Part shown: positions 62,693 to 64,000 of the stretch, piece by piece
Layout of the letters: each line of letters begins with the position of its first letter
Numbering within the stretch: the stretch's first letter is position 1
NCBI GenBank assembly: GCA_963978895.1
Contig: OZ022246.1
Span: forward strand, 11,731,820 to 11,795,819
From: Erpobdella octoculata
Taxonomy: Eukaryota; Annelida; Clitellata; Hirudinida; Erpobdellidae
Length of the DNA stretch: 64,000 nt
Direction: 5' to 3'
Position numbers and translations under genes: made by a program
The notes under the pieces: generated by a model
The model's input: only the letters and a program-made list of their open reading frames with translations
Told to the model about the DNA's origin: nothing
Databases searched by the model: none

Positions 62693-64000
62693 GCAATTCT
62701 GATATATATAAAATAAGAAAAAAGAGGCATGCTTTTGGATCTGCTAATCACGAAAACTATTTATGTAAGTGCTTTTATGCGAATGTAAGAAGTTTCGTAA
62801 ACCGAGTAAAAATGGCAGAATTGGAAATGTATGTAAACAATGAAGATCCGGATATAATTGGCTTAACCGAATCTTGGGCAAGTGACAAAATTACTAATGG
62901 TGAGCTGAAATTAGAAGGATACGATATGTTTAGAAAAGATAGAGTGACGGAAGGTATGGATAAGCAAAGGGGAGGCGGTGTATTGTTGTATGTGAAGCAT
63001 AAATGGAATGCAGTACAGAGGGAAGATATATACAATGATATGTTTAAAGAAAGTGTATGGTGTGAAATAGGACAAAAAAATAGTAAGTTATTAATCGGAG
63101 TATGCTATAGAGTTCCCAATGCTGATGAAGAAGTTGATAAGGGGCTTTATGAATTAATTTCTAAGGCTAACAAGGAATCTGTAATCATAATGGGTGATTT
63201 CAATTTTCACGTTAACTGGCATTCTTTGGAAGGAGAAACTCATAAAGATAGACAATTTATGCAATTTATTGAGGATGAATTCATGTCACAGTTAATTAGA
63301 GAGCCTACTAGAAGTAAAAATACTTTAGACTTATTACTGACTGCTGACATAAGTTTGGTAAATAATTTAACTGTAGGTGAATGTTTTGGCACTAGCGATC
63401 ACCAGGTTATTAGATGGGATTTGGTCATGAATCATGACAGGCAAAGTTGTTCAGATGTAATTCGCTACAACTACTTTAAGGCAGACTACAGTCTAATAAG
63501 AGAAAGCATTACAAGAGAAAATCTTATGGACAGAGTTAAGAGTACTAATGTTGAGATCAGCTGGAAGCTATTTGTTCAGTGCATGCACGAAATTATTGAA
63601 AAGTATATTCCAAAACAAAGAAACCAAAATAAAAAAAATCCCTGGATGACTAGGTTGATTATAAAAAAACAGAGAGCCAAAAATAAAGCATGGAAAAAAT
63701 ATCGAGAGCTGGTAACTATGGGTTCTGAAGAAGAAAGATCAAGCAAACTAAGTGAGTTGGAAAAAAAATACAGAAAGATAAGAAATGACACCAAACAGAC
63801 TATTAGAAGGACTATTGTAGACTATGAACAAAAGCTGACAGAAAACATAAAAAGGGACAGCAAAAGCTTTTTCAAATATGTGAGAAGTAGGCAAAAAAAG
63901 AAAGATAAAGTAGGTCCTTTAAAGGATGCAGATGGAAATTTAATTACTAATGATGAAGTCACAGCGGATTTGTTGAACAAGTATTTTGGGTCAGTCTTTA
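62626..64000 (+). CDS. LINE ORF2, endonuclease part (truncated by the window)
   Basis: Open from the ATG at 62626 to the window edge (458 codons seen). The frame is -1 relative to ORF1 and overlaps its end by 67 bp; the upstream in-frame stop is at 62611. Contains the APE-like endonuclease with FYANVRSFVNRV, IIGLTESWA, IIMGDFNFHVNWHS and the TSDHQVIRWD motif, then a linker (FFKYVRSRQKKKDKVG) that normally precedes the reverse transcriptase. The RT domain lies beyond 64000. A later in-frame ATG at 62812 is possible, but the conserved YANVRS strand lies upstream of it. Confidence 0.88.
   Translation, partial: MAIQGKGYAWRHEGSEATETTLSNSDIYKIRKKRHAFGSANHENYLCKCFYANVRSFVNRVKMAELEMYVNNEDPDIIGLTESWASDKITNGELKLEGYDMFRKDRVTEGMDKQRGGGVLLYVKHKWNAVQREDIYNDMFKESVWCEIGQKNSKLLIGVCYRVPNADEEVDKGLYELISKANKESVIIMGDFNFHVNWHSLEGETHKDRQFMQFIEDEFMSQLIREPTRSKNTLDLLLTADISLVNNLTVGECFGTSDHQVIRWDLVMNHDRQSCSDVIRYNYFKADYSLIRESITRENLMDRVKSTNVEISWKLFVQCMHEIIEKYIPKQRNQNKKNPWMTRLIIKKQRAKNKAWKKYRELVTMGSEEERSSKLSELEKKYRKIRNDTKQTIRRTIVDYEQKLTENIKRDSKSFFKYVRSRQKKKDKVGPLKDADGNLITNDEVTADLLNKYFGSVF

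Larger units (their letters stand above)
61700..64000 (+). mobile_element. CR1-like LINE, 5' half (runs off the window)
   Basis: A second non-LTR element on the plus strand with ORF1 (61961-62692) and ORF2 from 62626 to beyond the window. 5' limit approximate. Same ORF1-ORF2 organisation as the element at 29010-33540, but sequences are clearly diverged, so it is another family. Confidence 0.8.

Overview
The window is metazoan nuclear DNA. It is AT-rich, has spliced genes with GT-AG introns, long (TA)n, (TAA)n and (CATA)n microsatellites, tRNA-derived SINEs, CR1-like and L2-like LINEs, and hAT, MULE, piggyBac and Helitron elements. I cannot name the species. The style fits a marine invertebrate, but no gene here settles the phylum.

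Four cellular genes are readable by eye. (1) A plus-strand cysteine-rich, knottin-like secreted peptide gene has its last two exons at 2647-3593; its signal-peptide exon was not found. (2) A minus-strand gene at 17283-6457 encodes an N-terminal SKICH domain (the fold of CALCOCO/TAX1BP1 autophagy adaptors), then eight coiled-coil exons, then ten tandem exons that each encode a 50-54 residue TPR-like unit, then a short terminal exon. A one-base frameshift interrupts it just after the SKICH domain. (3) A complete minus-strand phosphatidylserine synthase 2 (PTDSS2) gene has 11 exons and 489 codons and spans 52905-36226. Its first intron is 10.9 kb and packed with transposons. (4) A complete minus-strand V-type ATPase subunit C gene (ATP6V1C) has 12 exons and 397 codons at 59533-56238.

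The best-defined mobile element is a 6,000-bp Mutator-like element (MULE) at 45915-51914 inside PTDSS2 intron 1. It has 368-bp terminal inverted repeats and a perfect 9-bp target duplication. It sits in the tRNA-like head of a SINE, so that removing it rejoins the SINE's A box and B box. It carries an intact 13-exon gene for a PHD-like, FLYWCH and MULE transposase protein with SUMO-interaction-like motifs. A second decayed MULE fragment at 27763-27996 keeps the same intron position.

Layout. 1-4.7 kb: peptide gene and small repeats. 5-17.3 kb: SINEs, a 490-bp-arm palindrome, Helitron pieces and the SKICH-TPR gene. 17.9-24.3 kb: L2-like LINE ends, a 15-bp minisatellite, a hAT element with a nested SINE, a 178-bp satellite and a Helitron. 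25-29 kb: piggyBac relic, MULE relic and minisatellites. 29-33.5 kb: CR1-like LINE with both ORFs. 34-36 kb: minisatellite and short Helitron. 36.2-52.9 kb: PTDSS2 with its transposon-filled introns, including a second large palindrome at 43.9-45.6 kb. 53.4-55.7 kb: 15-bp minisatellite and a hAT MITE. 56-59.5 kb: ATP6V1C. 59.9-64 kb: telomere-like repeat and the 5' half of a second LINE that runs off the window.

The cellular genes have no evident shared pathway. PTDSS2 (phospholipid synthesis) and ATP6V1C (organelle acidification) are housekeeping genes. The novelty lies in the SKICH-TPR gene, the MULE and the palindromes.
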